From NCBI GenBank assembly GCA_033782935.1, contig JAWQEG010000286.1:5159501-5223500 (forward strand): 64,000 bases of DNA. The letters run 5' to 3'. Position 1 is the stretch's first letter. Each line of letters begins with the position of its first letter. This DNA is from Petrolisthes cinctipes. Taxonomy: Eukaryota > Arthropoda > Malacostraca > Decapoda > Porcellanidae. Position numbers and translations under genes: made by a program. Under the pieces are notes generated by a model, which was not told the origin of the DNA, ran no database searches, and saw only the letters and a program-made list of their open reading frames with translations. This document shows, in pieces, positions 35,601 to 49,833 of the stretch.

Positions 35601-37163
35601 GTACCCAAACTGTTTATATATCAAATTCAGGCTCAAAACACCCGAAAATTCAATATTTTGGGGTCCCAGAAGCAATCTGTACATGCCTACTCAGTGCTAG
35701 AATATTTTCAAAATATAGGCTAAAAACATGCTAAAATCGATATTTTAGGTGCGTAAAGACAATATCTCAAATTCAGGCCCAAAACACCCAAAAATTCGAT
35801 ATTTTGGGGTCCCAGAAGCAATCTGTACATGCCTACTCAGTGCTAGAATATTTTCAAAATATAGACTCAAAACATGCTAAAAATCGATATTTTAGATGCG
35901 TAAAGGCGATATCTCAAATTCAGTCCCAAAACACCCGAAAATTCGATATTTAGGGGTCCCAGAAGCGATCTGTACATGCATACTCCGTGTTAGAGTATTT
36001 TCAAAATACAGGCCCAAAACATGCTCAAAATCGATGTTTTTGGTGCCCAAAAGTCGATATGTGCATGCATCTTCAGTACCCGTTTATATCTCAAATTCAG
36101 GCTCAAAACACCCGAATATTCGATATTATGGGGTCCCAGAAGCGATCTGTACATGCCTACTCCGTGTTAGAGTATTTTTAATATACAGGCCCAAAACATG
36201 CTGAAAATCGATATTTTAGATGCCCAAAGTCAATATGTGCATGTATCTTCTGTACCCGTTTATATCTCAAATTCAGGCTCAAAACACCCGAAAATTCAAT
36301 ATTTTGGAGTCCCAGAAGCAATCTGTACATGCCTACTCAGTGCTAGAATATTTTCAAAATATAGGCTCAAAACATGCTAAAAATCGATATTTTAGGTGCA
36401 AAAAAGTCGATATCTCAAATTCAGTCCCAAAACACCCGAAAATTCGATATTTAGGGGTCCCAGAAGGGATCTGTACATGCCTACTCCGTGTTAGAGTATT
36501 TTCAAAATACAGGCCAAAAACATACTGAAAATCGATCTTTTAGTGCCCAAAAGTCGATATGTGCATGCATCTTCTGTACCCGTTTATATCTCAAATTCTG
36601 GCCCTAAACACCCGAAAAATCGATATTTTGGGGTCCCTGAAGCGAACTGTACATGCCTACTCAGTGCTTGAGTATTTTCAAATTACAGGCCCAAAACATG
36701 CTGAAAATCGATATTTTAGATGCCCAAAGTCAATATGTGCATGTATCTTCTGTACCCGTTTATATCTGAAATTCAGGCTCAAAACACCCGAAAATTCAAT
36801 GTTTTGGGGTCCCAGAAGCAATCTGTACATGCCTACTCAGTGCTAGAATATTTTCAAAATATAGGCTCAAAACATGCTAAAAATCGATATTTTAGGTGCG
36901 TACAGGCGATATCTCAAATTCAGTACCAAAACACCCGAAAATTCGATATTTAGGGGTCCCAGAAGGCATCTGTACATGCCTACTCCGTGTTAGAGTATTT
37001 TCAAAATACAGGCCAAAAACATACTGAAAATCGATCTTTTAGGTGCCCAAAAGTCGATATGTGCATGCATCTTCTGTACCCGTTTATATCTCAAATTCTG
37101 GCCCTAAACACCCGAAAATTCGATATTTTTGGGTCCTAGAAGCGATGTTTACATGCCTACTTC
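32684..37163. repeat. Less homogeneous satellite segment with a 972-bp-spaced duplication
   Basis: Private substitutions per monomer look denser here than in the left half. Within it, about 33566-34370 recurs at 34538-35342, offset 972 (for example 33572/34544 and 34186/35158, sharing CTTTTGTACC and CATACGTA variants). Oddities include AAAAAAGACGCTC near 34379 replacing the dyad right arm. An AAACT insertion at 35607-35611 is the first of four in the window. Two short monomers sit side by side at 35694-35986. Confidence 0.8.
35694..35986. repeat. Doublet of adjacent short monomers (B-B)
   Basis: A 146-bp short monomer (35694-35839) is followed directly by a 147-bp short monomer (35840-35986). 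Left of about 28 kb every short monomer I traced is flanked by full monomers, so this is the first clear doublet. Similar doublets occur at 41196-41490 and near 42527, 44050, 45870, 47184, 49370, 51020, 53030 and 55350. Confidence 0.75.
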
Positions 37164-40100
37164 TTGTTAGAGTATTTTCAAAATACTGGCCCAAAACATG
37201 CTAAAAATCGATGTTTTAGGTGCCAAAAAGTCGATATGTGCATGCATCTTCAGTACCCGTTTATATCTCAAATTCAGGCTCAAAACACCCGAAAATTCAA
37301 TATTTTAGGGTTCCAGAAGCGATCTGTACATGCCTACTCCGTGTTAGAGTATTTTTAAAATACAGGCCCAAAACATGCTCAAAATCGATATTTTAGATGC
37401 CCAAAGTCAATATGTGAATGTATCTTCTGTACCCGTTTATATCTCAAATTCAGGCTCAAAACACCCGAAAATTCAATATTTTGGGGTCCCAGAAGCAATC
37501 TCTACATGCCTACTCAGTGCTAGAATATTTTCAAAATATAGGCTCAAAACATGCTAAAAATCGATATTTGAGGTGCCCAAAAGTTGATATGTGCATGCAT
37601 CTTCTGTACTCGTTTATATCTCAAATTCAGGCTCAGAACACCCGAAAATTCGATATTTTTGGGTCCCAGAAGCGATCTGTACATGCCTACTCAGTGCTAG
37701 AATATTTTCAATATATAGGCTCAAAACATGCTAAAAATCGATATTTTAGGTGCGTAAAGTCGGTATCTCAAATTAAGGCAAAAAACACCCAAAAATTCGA
37801 TATTTTGGGGTCCCAGAAGCGATCTGTACATGCCTACTCCGTGTTAGAGTATTTTCAAAATACAGGCCAAAAACATACTGAAAATCGATCTTTTCGGTGC
37901 CCAAAAGTCGATATGTGCATGCATCTTCTGTACCCGTTTATATCTCAAATTCTGGCCCTAAACACCCGAAAATTCGATATTTTTGGGTCCCAGAAGCGAT
38001 CTGTACATGCCTACTCAGTGCTAGAATGTTTTCAAAATATAGGCACAAAACATGCTCAAAATCGATATTTTAGGTGCCCAAAAGTCGATATGTGCATGCA
38101 TCTTCTGTACCCGTTTATATCTCAAATTCAGGCTCAAAACACCCGAAAATTCGATATTTTGGGGTCCCAGAAGCAATCTGTACATGTCTACTCAGTGCTA
38201 GAATATTTTCAAAATATAGGCTAAAAACATGCTAAAAATCGATATTTTAGGTGCGTAAAGGCGATATCTCAAATTCAGGCCCAAAACACCCGAAAATTCG
38301 ATATTTTGGGGTCCCAGAAGCGATCTGTACATGCCTACTCCGTGTTAGAGTATTTTCAAAATACAGGCCCAAAACATGCTCAAAATCGATATTTTAGGTG
38401 CCCAAAAGTCGATATGTGCATGCATCTTCTGTACCCGTTTATATATCAAATTCAGGCTCAAAACACCCGAAAATTCAATATTTTGGGGTCCCAGAAGCGA
38501 TCTGTACATGCCTACTCAGTGCTAGAATATTTTCAAAATATAGGCTCAAAGCATGCTAAAAATCGATATTTTAAGTGCTTAAAGGCGATATCTCAAATTC
38601 AGTCCCAAAACACCCGAAAATTCGATATTTTGGGGTCCCAGAAGCGATCTGTACATGCCTACTCCGTGTTAGAGTATTTTCAAAATACAGCCCCAAAACA
38701 TGCTCAAAATCGATGTTTTAGGTGCCCAAAAGTCGATATGTGCATGCATCTTCAGTACCCGTTTATATCTCAAATTCAGGCTCAAAACTCCCGAAAATTC
38801 GATATTTTGGGGTCTCAGAAGCGATCTGTACATGCCTACTCCGTGTTAGAGTATTTTCAAAATTCAGGCCCAAAACATGCTGAAAATCGATATTTTTGGT
38901 GCCCAAAGTCAATATGTGTATGCATCTTCTATACTCGTTTATATCTCAAATTCAGGCTCAAAACACCCGAAAATTCAATATTTTGGGGTCCCAGAAGCAA
39001 TCTGTACATGCCTACTCAGTGCTAGAATATTTTCAAAATATAGGCTAAAAACATGCTAAAAATCGATATTTTAGTTGCGTAAAGACGATATCTCAAATTC
39101 AGGCCCAAAACACCCAAAAATTCGATATTTTGGGGTCCCAGAAGCAATCTGTACATGCCTACTCAGTGCTAGAATATTTTCAAAATATAGACTCAAAACA
39201 TGCTAAAAATCGATATTTTAGATGCCCAAAGTCAATATGTGAATGTATCTTCTGTACCCGTTTATATCTCAAATTCAGGCTCAAAACACCCGAAAATTCA
39301 ATATTTTGGGGTCCCAGAAGCAATCTCTACATGCCTACTCAGTGCTAGAATATTTTCAAAATATTGGCTCAAAACATGCTAAAAATCGATATTTGAGGTG
39401 CCCAAAAGTTGATATGTGCATGCATCTTCTGTACTCGTTTATATCTCAAATTCAGCCTCAAAACACCCGAATATTCGATATTTTGGGGTCCCAGAAGCGA
39501 TCTGTACATGCCTACTCCGTGTTAGAGTATTTTCAAAATACAGGCCAAAAACATACTGAAAATCGATCTTTTAGTGCCCAAAAGTCGATATGTGCATGCA
39601 TCTTCTGTACCCGTTTATATCTCAAATTCTGGCTCAAAACACCCGAAAATTCAATATTTTGGGGTCCCAGAAGCAATCTGTACATGCCTACTCAGTGCTA
39701 GAATATTTTCGAAATATAGGCTCAAAACATGCTAAAAATCGATATTTTAGGTGCAAAAAAGTCGATATCTCAAATTCAGTCCCAAAACACCCGAAAATTC
39801 GATATTTAGGGGTCCCAGAAGGGATCTGTACATGCCTACTCCGTGTTAGAGTATTTTCAAAATACAGGCTAAAAACATACTGAAAATCGATCTTTTAGTG
39901 CCCAAAAGTCGATATGTGCATGCATCTTCTGTACCCGTTTATATCTCAAATTCTGGCCCTAAACACCCGAAAAATCGATATTTTGGGGTCCCAGAAGCGA
40001 TCTGTACATGCCTACTCAGTGCTAGAGAATTTTCAAAATACAGGACCAAAACATGCTGAAAATCGATATTTTAGATGCCCAAAGTCAATATGTGCATGTA

Positions 40101-40518
40101 TCTTCTGTACCCGTTTACATCTGAAATTCAGGCTCAAAACACCCGAAAATTCAATATTTTGGGGTCCCAGAAGCAATCTGTACATGCCTACTCAGTGCTA
40201 GAATATTTTCAAAATATAGGCTCAAAACATGCTAAAAATCGATATTTTAGGTGCGTACAGGCGATATCTCAAATTCAGTACCAAAACACCCGAAAATTCG
40301 ATATTTAGGGGTCCCAGAAGGGATCTGTACATGCCTACTCCGTGTTAGAGTATTTTCAAAATACAGGCCAAAAATATACTGAAAATCGATCTTTTAGGTG
40401 CCCAAAAGTCGATATGTGCATGCATCTTCTGTACCCGTTTATATCTCAAATTCTGGCCCTAAACACCCGAAAATTCGATATTTTTGGGTCCTAGAAGCGA
40501 TGTGTACATGTCTACTCC
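37164..40518. repeat. Duplicon R1 of the right half (about 3355 bp)
   Basis: The block opens with a marker module: ATTTTTGGGTCCTAGAAGCGATG just upstream, then a full monomer ending TTTTAGGGTTCCAGAAG. The same module opens at 40519, 44822, 48332 and 54305. The following run of A-A-B-A-A monomers (37375-38224) matches 45033-45882 and 54515-55364. The remainder includes the GCAATCTCTACATG variant at 37495 and again near 39325. Confidence 0.8.
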
Positions 40519-43500
40519 TTGTTAGAGTATTTTCAAAATACAGGCCCAAAACATGCTCAAAATCGATGTTTTAGGTGACAAAAAGTCGATATGTGCATGC
40601 ATCTTCAGTACCCGTTTATATCTCAAATTCAGGCTCAAAACACCCGAAAATTCAATATTTTAGGGTTCCAGAAGCGATCTGTAAATGCCTACTCCGTGTT
40701 AGAGTATTTTTAAAATACAGGCCCAAAACATGCTCAAAATCGATATTTTAGATGCCCAAAGTCAATATGTGAATGTATCTTCTGTACCCGTTTATATATC
40801 AAATTCAGGCTCAAAACACCCGAAAATTCAATATTTTGGGGTCCCAGAAGCAATCTCTACATGCCTACTCAGTGCTAGAATATTTTCAAAATATAGGCTC
40901 AAAACATGCTAAAAATCGATATTTGAGGTGCCCAAAAGTTGATATGTGCATGCATCTTCTGTACTCGTTTATATCTCAAATTCAGGCTCAAAACACCCGA
41001 AAATTCGATATTTTGGGGTCCCAGAAGCGATCTGTACATGCCTACTCAGTGCTAGAATATTTTCAATATATAGGCTCAAAACATGCTAAAAATCGATATT
41101 TTAGGTGCGTAAAGTCGGTATCTCAAATTAAGGCAAAAAACACCCGAAAATTCGATATTTTGGGGTCCCAGAAGGGATCTGTACATGTCTACTCAGTGCT
41201 AGAATATTTTCAAAATATAGGCTAAAAACATGGTAAAAATCGATATTTTAGGTGCCAAAAAGTCGATATCTCAAATTAAGGAACAAAACACCCGAAAATT
41301 CGATATTTAGGGGTCCCAGAAGCGATCTGTACATGCCTACTCAGTGCTAGAATATTTTCAAAATATAGGCTCAAAACATGCTAAAAATCGATATTTTAGG
41401 TGCGTAAAGGCGATATCTCAAATTCAGGCCCAAAACACCCGAAAATTCGATATTTTGGGGTCCCAGAAGCGATCTGTACATGCCTACTCCGTGTTAGAGT
41501 ATTTTCAAAATACAGGCCCAAAACATGCTCAAAATCGATATTTTAGGTGCCCAAAAGTCGATATGTGCATGCATCTTCTGTACCCGTTTATATATCAAAT
41601 TCAGGCTCAAAACACCCGAAAATTCAATATTTTGGGGTCCCAGAAACGATCTGTACATGCCTACTCAGTGCTAGAATATTTTCAAAATATAGGCTCAAAA
41701 CATGCTAAAAATCGATATTTTAAGTGCTTTAAGGCGATATCTCAAATTCAGTCCCAAAACACCCGAAAATTCGATATTTTGGGGTCCCAGAAGCGATCTG
41801 TACATGCCTACTCCGTGTTAGAGTATTTTCAAAATACAGCCCCAAAACATGCTCAAAATCGATGTTTTAGGTGCCCAAAAGTCGATATGTGCATGCATCT
41901 TCAGTACCCGTTTATATCTCAAATTCAGTCTCAAAACTCCCGAAAATTCGATATTTTGGGGTCTCAGAAGTGATCTGTACATGCCTACTCCGTGTTAGAG
42001 TATTTTCAAAATTCAGGCCCAAAACATGCTGAAAATCGCTATTTTTGGTGCCCAAAGTCAATATGTGTATGCATCTTCTATACTCGTTTATATCTCAAAT
42101 TCAGGCTCAAAACACCCGAAAATTCGATATTTTGGGGTCCCAGAAGCGATCTGTACATGCCTACTCAGTGCTAGAATGTTTTCAAAATATAGGCTCAAAA
42201 CATGCTCAAAATCGATATTTTAGGTGCCCAAAAGTCGATAAGTGCATGCATCTTCTGTACTCGTTTATATCTCAAATTGAAGCTCAAAACACCCGAAAAT
42301 TCGATATTTTGGGGTCCCAGAAGCGATCTGTACATGCCTACTCAGTGCTAGAATGTTTTCAAAATATAGGCTCAAAACATGCTCAAAATCGATATTTTAG
42401 GTGCCCAAAAGTCGATATGTGCATGCATCTTCTGTACCCAAACTGTTTATATATCAAATTCAGGCTCAAAACACCCGAAAATTCAATATTTTGGGGTCCC
42501 AGAAGCAATCTGTACATGCCTACTCAGTGCTAGAATATTTTCAAAATATAGGCTAAAAACATGCTAGAAATCGATATTTTAGTTGCGTAAAGACGATATC
42601 TCAAATTCAGGCCCAAAACACCCAAAAATTCGATATTTTGGGGTCCCAGAAGCAATCTGTACATGCCTACTCAGTGCTAGAATATTTTCAAAATATAGAC
42701 TCAAAACATGCTAAAAATCGATATTTTAGGTGCGTAAAGGCGATATCTCAAATTCAGTCCCAAAACACCCGAAAATTCGATATTTAGGGGTCCCAGAAGC
42801 GATCTGTACATGCATACTCCGTGTTAGAGTATTTTCAAAATACAGGCACAAAACATGCTCAAAATCGATGTTTTTTGTGCCCAAAAGTCGATATGTGCAT
42901 GCATCTTCTTTACCCGTTTATATCTCAAATTCTGGCCCTAAACACCCGAAAATTCTATATTTTTGGGTACCAGAAGCGATCTGTACATGCCTACTCAGTG
43001 CTAGAATGTTTTCAAAATATAGGCTCAAAACATGCTCAAAATCGATATTTTAGGTGCCCAAAAGTCGATATGTGCATGCATCTTCTGTACCCGTTTATAT
43101 ATCAAATTCAGGCTCAAAACACCCGAAAATTCAATATTTTGGGGTCCCAGAAGCGATCTGTACATGCCTACTCCGTGTTAGAGTATTTTAAAATACAGGC
43201 ACAAAACATGCTCAAAATCGATATTTTAGATGCCCAAAGTCAATATGTGAATGTATCTTCTGTACCCGTTTATATCTCAAATTCAGGCTCAAAACACCCG
43301 AAAATTCGATATTTTGGGGTCCCAGAAGCAATCTCTACATGCCTACTCAGTGCTAGAATATTTTCAAAATATAGGCTCAAAACATGCTAAAAATCGATAT
43401 TTGAGGTGCCTAAAAGTTGATATGTGCATGCATCTTCTGTACTCGTTTATATCTCAAATTCAGGCTCAAAACACCCGAAAATTCGATATTTTGGGGTCCC

Positions 43501-44821
43501 AGAAGCGATCTGTACATGCCTACTCAGTGCTAGAATATTTTCAATATATAGGCTAAAAACATGCTAAAAATCGATATTTTAGGTGCGTAAAGTCGGTATC
43601 TCAAATTAAGGCAAAAAACACCCGAAAATTCGATATTTTGGGGTCCCAGAAGCGATCTGTACATGCCTACTCCGTGTTAGAGTATTTTCAAAATAAAGGC
43701 CAAAAACATACTGAAAATCGATCTTTTAGGTGCCCAAAAGTCGATATGTGCATGCATCTTCTGTACCCGTTTATATCTCAAATTCTGGCCCTAAACACCC
43801 GAAAATTCGATATTTTTGGGTCCCAGAAGCGATCTGTACATGCCTACTCAGTGCTAGAATGTTTTCAAAATATAGGCACAAAACATGCTCAAAATCGATA
43901 TTTTAGGTGCCCAAAAGTCGATATGTGCATGCATCTTCTGTACCCGTTTATATCTCAAATTCAGGCTCAAAACACCCGAAAATTCGATATTTTGGGGTCC
44001 CAGAAGCAATCTGTACATGTCTACTCAGTGCTAGAATATTTTCAAAATATAGGCTAAAAACATGGTAAAAATCGATATTTTAGGTGCCAAAAAGTCGATA
44101 TCTCAAATTAAGGCCCAAAACACCCGAAAATTCGATATTTAGGGGTCCCAGAAGCGATCTGTACATGCCTACTCAGTGCTAGAATATTTTCAAAATATAG
44201 GCTCAAAACATGCTAAAATCGATATTTTAGGTGCGTAAAGGCGATATCTCAAATTCAGGCCCAAAACACCCGAAAATTCGATATTATGGGGTCCCAGAAG
44301 CGATCTGTACATGCCTACTCCGTGTTAGAGTATTTTCAAAATACAGGCCCAAAACATGCTGAAAATCGATATTTTAGATGCCCAAAGTCAATATGTGCAT
44401 GTATCTTCTGTACCCGTTTATATATCAAATTCAGGCTCAAAACACCCGAAAATTCAATATTTTGGGGTCCCAGAAGCAATCTGTACATGCCTACTCAGTG
44501 CTAGAATATTTTCGAAATATAGGCTCAAAACATGCTAAAAATCGATATTTTAGGTGCGTACAGGCGATATCTCAAATTCAGTACCAAAACACCCGAAAAT
44601 TCGATATTTAGGGGTCCCAGAAGGGATCTGTACATGCCTACTCCGTGTTAGAGTATTTTCAAAATACAGGCCAAAAATATACTGAAAATCGATCTTTTAG
44701 GTGCCCAAAAGTCGATATGTGCATGCATCTTCTGTACCCGTTTATATCTCAAATTCTGGCCCTAAACACCCGAAAATTCGATATTTTTGGGTCCTAGAAG
44801 AGATGTGTACATGCCTACTCC
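40519..44821. repeat. Duplicon R2 of the right half (about 4303 bp)
   Basis: The marker module opens the block and the run at 40730 matches 45033. It lacks 354 bp present in R3, with the join at 41177-41187. The segment 41344-43170 matches 46001-47827 at a constant +4657, including the AAACT insertion (42440-42444). Near 43183 the copy departs from R3 at a full monomer with the centre-deleted dyad GTATTTTAAAATAC. Confidence 0.82.
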
Positions 44822-47800
44822 TTGTTAGAGTATTTTCAAAATACAGGCCCAAAACATGCTCAAAATCGATGTTTTAGGTGCCAAAAAGTCGATATGTGCA
44901 TGCATCTTCAGTACCCGTTTATATCTCAAATTCAGGCTCAAAACACCCGAAAATTCAATATTTTAGGGTTCCAGAAGCGATCTGTACATGCCTACTCCGT
45001 GTTAGAGTATTTTTAAAATACAGGCCCAAAACATGCTCAAAATCGATATTTTAGATGCCCAAAGTCAATATGTGAATGTATCTTCTGTACCCGTTTATAT
45101 CTCAAATTCAGGCTCAAAACACCCGAAAATTCAATATTTTGGGGTCCCAGAAGCAATCTCTACATGCCTACTCAGTGCTAGAATATTTTCAAAATATAGG
45201 CTCAAAACATGCTAAAAATCGATATTTGAGGTGCCCAAAAGTTGATATGTGCATGCATCTTCTGTACTCGTTTATATCTCAAATTCAGGCTCAAAACACC
45301 CGAAAATTCGATATTTTGGGGTCCCAGAAGCGATCTGTACATGCCTACTCAGTGCTAGAATATTTTCAATATATAGGCTCAAAACATGCTAAAAATCGAT
45401 ATTTTAGGTGCGTAAAGTCGGTATCTCAAATTAAGGCAAAAAACACCCGAAAATTCGATATTTTGGGGTCCCAGAAGGGATCTGTACATGCCTACTCCGT
45501 GTTAGAGTATTTTCAAAATACAGGCCAAAAACATACTGAAAATCGATCTTTTAGGTGCCCAAAAGTCGATATGTGCATGCATCTTCTGTACCCGTTTATA
45601 TCTCAAATTCTGGCCCTAAACACCCGAAAATTCGATATTTTTGGGTCCCAGAAGCGATCTGTACATGCCTACTCAGTGCTAGAATGTTTTCAAAATATAG
45701 GCACAAAACATGCTCAAAATCGATATTTTAGGTGCCCAAAAGTCGATATGTGCCTGCATCTTCTGTACCCGTTTATATCTCAAATTCAGGCTCAAAACAC
45801 CCGAAAATTCGATATTTTGGGGTCCCAGAAGCAATCTGTACATGTCTACTCAGTGCTAGAATATTTTCAAAATATAGGCTAAAAACATGGTAAAAATCGA
45901 TATTTTAGGTGCCAAAAAGTCGATATCTCAAATTAAGGAACAAAACACCCGAAAATTCGATATTTAGGGGTCCCAGAAGCGATCTGTACATGCCTACTCA
46001 GTGCTAGAATATTTTCAAAATATAGGCTCAAAACATGCTAAAAATCGATATTTTAGGTGCGTAAAGGCGATATCTCAAATTCAGGCCCAAAACACCCGAA
46101 AATTCGATATTTTGGGGTCCCAGAAGCGATCTGTACATGCCTACTCCGTGTTAGAGTATTTTCAAAATACAGGCCCAAAACATGCTCAAAATCGATATTT
46201 TAGGTGCCCAAAAGTCGATATGTGCATGCATCTTCTGTACCCGTTTATATATCAAATTCAGGCTCAAAACACCCGAAAATTCAATATTTTGGGGTCCCAG
46301 AAACGATCTGTACATGCCTACTCAGTGCTAGAATATTTTCAAAATATAGGCTCAAAACATGCTAAAAATCGATATTTTAAGTGCTTAAAGGCGATATCTC
46401 AAATTCAGTCCCAAAACACCCGAAAATTCGATATTTTGGGGTCCCAGAAGCGATCTGTACATGCCTACTCCGTGTTAGAGTATTTTCAAAATACAGCCCC
46501 AAAACATGCTCAAAATCGATGTTTTAGGTGCCCAAAAGTCGATATGTGCATGCATCTTCAGTACCCGTTTATATCTCAAATTCAGTCTCAAAACTCCCGA
46601 AAATTCGATATTTTGGGGTCTCAGAAGCGATCTGTACATGCCTACTCCTTGTTAGAGTATTTTCAAAATTCAGGCCCAAAACATGCTGAAAATCGATATT
46701 TTTGGTGCCCAAAGTCAATATGTGTATGCATCTTCTATACTCGTTTATATCTCAAATTCAGGCTCAAAACACCCGAAAATTCGATATTTTGGGGTCCCAG
46801 AAGCTATCTGTACATGCCTACTCAGTGCTAGAATGTTTTCAAAATATAGGCTCAAAACATGCTCAAAATCGATATTTTAGGTGCCCAAAAGTCGATATGT
46901 GCATGCATCTTCTGTACTCGTTTATATCTCAAATTGAAGCTCAAAACACCCGAAAATTCGATATTTTGGGGTCCCAGAAGCGATCTGTACATGCCTACTC
47001 AGTGCTAGAATGTTTTCAAAATATAGGCTCAAAACATGCTCAAAATCGATATTTTAGGTGCCCAAAAGTCGATATGTGCATGCATCTTCTGTACCCAAAC
47101 TGTTTATATATCAAATTCAGGCTCAAAACACCCGAAAATTCAATATTTTGGGGTCCCAGAAGCAATCTGTACATGCCTACTCAGTGCTAGAATATTTTCA
47201 AAATATAGGCTAAAAACATGCTAGAAATCGATATTTTAGTTGCGTAAAGACGATATCTCAAATTCAGGCCCAAAACACCCAAAAATTCGATATTTTGGGG
47301 TCCCAGAAGCAATCTGTACATGCCTACTCAGTGCTAGAATATTTTCAAAATATAGACTCAAAACATGCTAAAAATCGATATTTTAGGTGCGTAAAGGCGA
47401 TATCTCAAATTCAGTCCCAAAACACCCGAAAATTCGATATTTAGGGGTCCCAGAAGCGATCTGTACATGCATACTCCGTGTTAGAGTATTTTCAAAATAC
47501 AGGCACAAAACATGCTCAAAATCGATGTTTTTTGTGCCCAAAAGTCGATATGTGCATGCATCTTCTTTACCCGTTTATATCTCAAATTCTGGCCCTAAAC
47601 ACCCGAAAATTCTATATTTTTGGGTACCAGAAGCGATCTGTACATGCCTACTCAGTGCTAGAATGTTTTCAAAATATAGGCTCAAAACATGCTCAAAATC
47701 GATATTTTAGGTGCCCAAAAGTCGATATGTGCATGCATCTTCTGTACCCGTTTATATATCAAATTCAGGCTCAAAACACCCGAAAATTCAATATTTTGGG

Positions 47801-48331
47801 GTCCCAGAAGCGATCTGTACATGCCTACTCAGTGCTAGAATATTTTCAAAATATAGGCTCAAAACATGCTAAAAATCGATATTTTAAGTGCTTAAAGGCG
47901 ATATCTCAAATTCAGTCCCAAAACACCCGAAAATTCGATATTTTGGGGTCCCAGAAGCGATCTGTACATGCCTACTCCGTGTTAGAGTATTTTCAAAATA
48001 CAGCCCCAAAACATGCTCAAAATCGATGTTTTAGGTGCCCAAAAGTCGATATGTGCATGCATCTTCAGTACCCGTTTATATCTCAAATTCAGGCTCAAAA
48101 CACCCGAAAATTCGATATTTTGGGGTCTCAGAAGCGATCTGTACATGCCTACTCCGTGTTAGAGTATTTTCAAAATTCAGGCCCAAAACATGCTGAAAAT
48201 CGATATTTTTGGTGCTCAAAGTCAATATGTGTATGCATCTTCTGTACCCGTTTATATCTCAAATTCTGGCCCTAAACACCCGAAAATTCGATATTTTTGG
48301 GTCCTAGAAGCGATGTGTACATGCCTACTCC
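44822..48331. repeat. Duplicon R3 of the right half (about 3510 bp)
   Basis: This is the fullest version of the module series. After the marker monomer, full and short monomers run in A-A-B-A-A order, then two adjacent short monomers, then the block 46001-47827 shared with R2 and R4. The AAACT insertion lies at 47097-47101. Its last part, 47478-48240, matches 51310-52070 at +3832. Confidence 0.82.
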
Positions 48332-49833
48332 TTGTTAGAGTATTTTCAAAATACAGGCCCAAAACATGCTCAAAATCGATGTTTTAGGTGCCAAAAAGTC
48401 GATATGTGCATGCATCTTCAGTACCCGTTTATATCTCAAATTCAGGCTCAAAACACCCGAAAATTCAATATTTTAGGGTTCCAGAAGCGATCTGTACATG
48501 CCTACTCCGTGTTATAGTATTTTAAAATACAGGCACAAAACATGCTCAAAATCGATATTTTAGATGCCCAAAGTCAATATGTGAATGTATCTTCTGTACC
48601 CGTTTATATCTCAAATTCAGGCTCAAAACACCCGAAAATTCAATATTTTGGGGTCCCAGAAGCAATCTCTACATGCCTACTCAGTGCTAGAATATTTTCA
48701 AAATATAGGCTCAAAACATGCTAAAAATCGATATTTGAGGTGCCTAAAAGTTGATATGTGCATGCATCTTCTGTACTCGTTTATATCTCAAATTCAGGCT
48801 CAAAACACCCGAAAATTCGATATTTTGGGGTCCCAGAAGCGATCTGTACATGCCTACTCAATGCAAGAATATTTTCAATATATAGGCTCAAAACATGCTA
48901 AAAATCGATATTTTAGGTGCGTAAAGTCGGTATCTCAAATTAAGGCAAAAAACACCCGAAAATTCGATATTTTGGGGTCCCAGAAGCGATCTGTACATGC
49001 CTACTCCGTGTTAGAGTATTTTCAAAATAAAGGCCAAAAACATACTGAAAATCGATCTTTTAGGTGACCAAAAGTCGATATGTGCATGCATCTTCTGTAC
49101 CCGTTTATATCTCAAATTCTGGCCCTAAACACCCGAAAATTCGATATTTTTGGGTCCCAGAAGCGATCTGTACATGCCTACTCAGTGCTAGAATGTTTTC
49201 AAAATATAGGCACAAAACATGCTCAAAATCGATATTTTAGGTGCCCAAAAGTCGATATGTGCATGCATCTTCTGTACCCGTTTATATCTCAAATTCAGGC
49301 TCAAAACACCCGAAAATTCGATATTTTGGGGTCCCAGAAGCAATCTGTACATGTCTACTTAGTGCTAGAATATTTTCAAAATATAGGCTAAAAACATGGT
49401 AAAAATCGATATTTTAGGTGCCAAAAAGTCGATATCTCAAATTAAGGCCCAAAACACCCGAAAATTCGATATTTAGGGGTCCCAGAAGCGATCTGTACAT
49501 GCCTACTCAGTGCTAGAATATTTTCAAAATATAGGGTCAAAACATGCTAAAAATCGATATTTTAGGTGCGTAAAGGCGATATCTCAAATTCAGGCCCAAA
49601 ACACCCGAAAATTCGATATTTTGGGGTCCCAGAAGCGATCTGTACATGCCTACTCCGTGTTAGAGTATTTTCAAAATACAGCACCAAAACATGCTCAAAA
49701 TCGATGTTTTAGGTGCCCAAAAGTCGATATGTGCATGCATCTTCTGTACCCGTTTATATATCAAATTCAGGCTCAAAACACCCGAAAATTCAATATTTTG
49801 GGGTCCCAGAAGCGATCTGTACATGCCTACTCA

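Noticed and set aside
45076..45882. Forward open reading frames of 60-371 codons across the window as genes or a repeat-protein family
   Set aside because: Frames follow monomer boundaries, overlap in several frames, start at arbitrary GTG or ATG inside the repeat, and end wherever a short monomer shifts or stops the frame. There is no promoter, codon bias or conserved domain. They are satellite by-products.
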